Shown in pieces: positions 6,510 through 7,649 of a stretch of 7,649 nt of DNA. A program made the position numbers and the translations under genes. The DNA comes from Caldifarciminota bacterium (GTDB lineage: Bacteria > Hydrothermota > 32-111 > QNBC01). Positions within the stretch are counted from its first letter, which is position 1. Every line of letters starts with the position of its first letter. Below the pieces are notes generated by a model. That model saw nothing but the letters and a program-made list of their open reading frames with translations. It was not told the origin of the DNA and did not search any database. The stretch is from assembly GCA_023132105.1 (NCBI GenBank), contig JAGLYS010000010.1:1-7649 (forward strand), read 5' to 3'.

Positions 6510-6863
6510 CTATAACTCCAAAATATTATTATTCTCATCTAAGTGAATAATATTTATTCGATATGCCTTTAGCTCTTCTTCATTGTATAATGCATATGAT
6601 ATAATGATACATTTATCACCAATATGAACCTTTCTGGCAGCCCCTCCATTAATACAAATAACCCCGTTTTTTTCCTCGTCAATAATCACATATGTATCAA
6701 ACCTTTCACCATTATTTAGATCGATTACAGAGACTTTCTCTCCTGCAAGCAAATCTGCGGATTTGCATAGATTTTCACTTAGCGTTATACTTCCCCTATA
6801 ATTTAAGTTAGCTCCGGTTATAGTCCCTCTGTGTATCTTTGATTTTGCCATTTCTCTATACAT
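6510..6863 (-). CDS. panD: Aspartate 1-decarboxylase precursor
   Basis: PanD converts L-aspartate to beta-alanine, the precursor for pantothenate and coenzyme A. The 117-residue proenzyme self-cleaves to form a pyruvoyl group. The cleavage pair is G24-S25 in NYRGSITL, at the same numbering as in E. coli. Other conserved residues also keep that numbering: K9 (SKIH), R54, T57 and Y58 (ERFDTYVI) and N72 (INGGAAR). The usual NGAAAR reads NGGAAR here, with Gly at 74, a mild change beside the active site. Length is typical of the bacterial form. The ATG is supported by AGGAGA five nt upstream and a strong promoter just before it. No other pantothenate genes are in the window. It heads the tightly packed operon, with mrp starting on the next base after its stop. 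Confidence 0.95.
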   Translation of the reverse strand: MYREMAKSKIHRGTITGANLNYRGSITLSENLCKSADLLAGEKVSVIDLNNGERFDTYVIIDEEKNGVICINGGAARKVHIGDKCIIISYALYNEEELKAYRINIIHLDENNNILEL

Positions 6864-6887
6864 ATTACTCTCCTGTGAAATTACCCC

Positions 6888-6915
6888 ATTATAATTAATA
6901 TATTAAAAAAGTCAA
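6888..6915 (-). promoter_or_regulatory. Predicted sigma70 promoter for the panD operon
   Basis: The minus strand shows TTGACT (6910-6915), a 16-nt spacer and a perfect TATAAT (6888-6893). It lies in the 56-bp gap between the HAD stop and panD and would give a leader of only about 18 nt that carries the AGGAGA ribosome site. The panD operon can thus be transcribed apart from the HAD gene. No operator-like repeat is seen. Confidence 0.65.
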
Positions 6916-6919
6916 TAGT

Positions 6920-7378
6920 TCATTTTTGTAATATTGATAAGATTAAGTTCTCATTTTCCAGTAAATTAGCTATGTTTTCTACATCATTTATAACAATATT
7001 CGAATTGGAAATACACTCGGTTGTCGTACCGTCCAAACCATTTATACAAATCCCGACTACCGCCTTTTTTAACATCAATATATCATTGTTTCCATTACCT
7101 ACAGCAATTGTTTTTGTATATCCGAGTTTCATTATAAATGCAAGTTTCTCAGCCCCTGTTTTTGCATTTATAATATTTACTTTTAAATCCATTAATTCAT
7201 CTTTTACATTTCCGAATATATCATTTGTTGCTATGTAAATATTTATAAGATTTTGAAATTTTTCTATTAAATCTTTGGCATCATCCGTTAATTTGCTATT
7301 CTTAGCCAATGTACCGTTGAAGTCAAAAACTATATTGTCTATTTCCGTCAAACCTCTTCCAGGTAATTTGATTTTCAT
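6920..7378 (-). CDS. Small HAD-family phosphatase, soluble P-type ATPase-like (COG4087 type)
   Basis: This compact 152-residue HAD protein has no cap domain. Motif I is DFNGTLA at 19-25: D19 would be the phosphorylated nucleophile, but the usual second Asp is Asn21. This pattern recalls the soluble P-type-ATPase-like phosphatases of COG4087, as the P-type ATPases themselves have DKTGT. Motif II is IATND (T51), the motif III lysine is about K78 (GAEKLAF), and motif IV is GNGNND at 94-99. The opening KLPGRGLTEI is also typical of that group. Archaeal and bacterial members show phosphatase activity in vitro, but the natural substrate is unknown. The ATG is backed by AGGAGGT, the best ribosome site in the window. 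The gene has its own promoter upstream and lies 56 bp before panD, so it may be cotranscribed but is not translationally coupled. Confidence 0.85.
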   Translation of the reverse strand: MKIKLPGRGLTEIDNIVFDFNGTLAKNSKLTDDAKDLIEKFQNLINIYIATNDIFGNVKDELMDLKVNIINAKTGAEKLAFIMKLGYTKTIAVGNGNNDILMLKKAVVGICINGLDGTTTECISNSNIVINDVENIANLLENENLILSILQK

Positions 7379-7439
7379 ATCTACCTCCTGAAAATATATT
7401 ATAAGTATTTTATTATAACTTAACTCTTACTATTTAGGT

Positions 7440-7468
7440 ATTTTATGCTATTTGTTTTATAATGTCAA
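7440..7468 (-). promoter_or_regulatory. Predicted sigma70 promoter for the HAD gene
   Basis: The minus strand has a consensus TTGACA (7463-7468), a 17-nt spacer and TAAAAT (7440-7445). The leader to the ATG would be about 55 nt. It contains two TTATAATA copies (around 7395-7420) that could serve as further -10 elements. It is the first promoter of the gene run. Confidence 0.65.
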
Positions 7469-7485
7469 ATAAAAGGGAGAGATAA

Positions 7486-7502
7486 CCACGAATTACACGA
7501 AT
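7486..7502. repeat. Degenerate direct repeat, left copy
   Basis: CCACGAATTACACGAAT resembles CCACTAATTCACGAAT at 7631-7646, with one substitution and one missing base. CACGAAT also recurs within this copy. The pair brackets the GA-rich non-coding stretch, which holds no gene on either strand. Confidence 0.5.
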
Positions 7503-7513
7503 AAAGAGGAATA

Positions 7514-7541
7514 GACATCAGACATCAGACGCCAGACATCA
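7514..7541. repeat. Tandem 7-bp repeat, four units
   Basis: The unit GACATCA appears at 7514, 7521 and 7535, with a variant GACGCCA at 7528. It has no spacers and units are too short for a CRISPR. The pattern suggests replication slippage or an intergenic repeat family. Confidence 0.75.
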
Positions 7542-7587
7542 GCCGAGAGGGAGAGGAGAAGAATAGTAAATAGAGAATAGGGAGCAG

Positions 7588-7607
7588 ATTCCTGTTTTTA
7601 CAGGAAT
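7588..7607. repeat. Perfect 8-bp inverted repeat with TTTT loop
   Basis: ATTCCTGT and ACAGGAAT pair exactly around TTTT. No U-run follows on either strand, so it is not a standard terminator. It resembles the hairpin-type intergenic repeats scattered in many genomes; that likeness is from memory and unchecked. Confidence 0.65.
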
Positions 7608-7630
7608 GACAGAGAGGGGAGGGAAAACCA

Positions 7631-7646
7631 CCACTAATTCACGAAT
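7631..7646. repeat. Degenerate direct repeat, right copy
   Basis: CCACTAATTCACGAAT is the near-copy of the element at 7486-7502, in the same orientation, and lies at the window edge. The unit may continue beyond it. Confidence 0.5.
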
Positions 7647-7649
7647 TTA

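Noticed and set aside
7514..7541. CRISPR-like array
   Set aside because: Units are 7 bp, head to tail and without spacers; no cas gene is present.

Overview
This is an AT-rich bacterial window. Every convincing gene lies on the minus strand, so transcription runs from high to low coordinates. Consensus Shine-Dalgarno sites, sigma70-type promoters, a bacterial lipobox and bacterial housekeeping families (type I methionine aminopeptidase, PanD, Mrp) show a bacterium. The sequence does not fix the phylum. The mix of an M18 aminopeptidase, a COG4087-like HAD phosphatase, a DUF1611 protein and a mosaic intergenic repeat would suit an anaerobic or uncultured lineage, but that is a guess.

Layout from right to left, in transcription order. 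(1) 7379-7649 is non-coding: a mosaic of short repeats, a perfect 8-bp hairpin and a GA-rich tract, then a good promoter (7440-7468). (2) A small HAD phosphatase (6920-7378). (3) After a second strong promoter (6888-6915), a tightly packed operon: panD, mrp, a TIM-barrel isomerase/endonuclease-like gene, map and an M18 aminopeptidase. Adjacent genes abut, overlap by 4 nt (TTGA, GTGA) or lie 12 nt apart, so translational coupling is likely. (4) A membrane metalloprotease-like gene overlapping the end of the M18 gene, then a short lipoprotein and a TTG-started nucleotidyltransferase of the aminoglycoside/lincosamide-resistance type; these are spaced more loosely. (5) 712-1099 holds a decayed 3' end of a tyrosine recombinase, flanked by a 13-bp direct repeat, plus a promoter and a possible 28-codon ORF. 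(6) The first 237 residues of a DUF1611 (DgcN-like) protein, cut by the window edge.

The core operon makes beta-alanine for pantothenate/CoA (PanD), carries or inserts Fe-S clusters (Mrp) and trims proteins and peptides (Map, M18). The genes look grouped for growth-linked expression rather than as one pathway. The left part, with the recombinase fossil and resistance-type nucleotidyltransferase, looks more accessory. I found no clear new multi-gene system. The least expected items are the recombinase fossil upstream of the DUF1611 gene, the membrane protease joined to the peptidase operon, and the mosaic repeat at the operon boundary.
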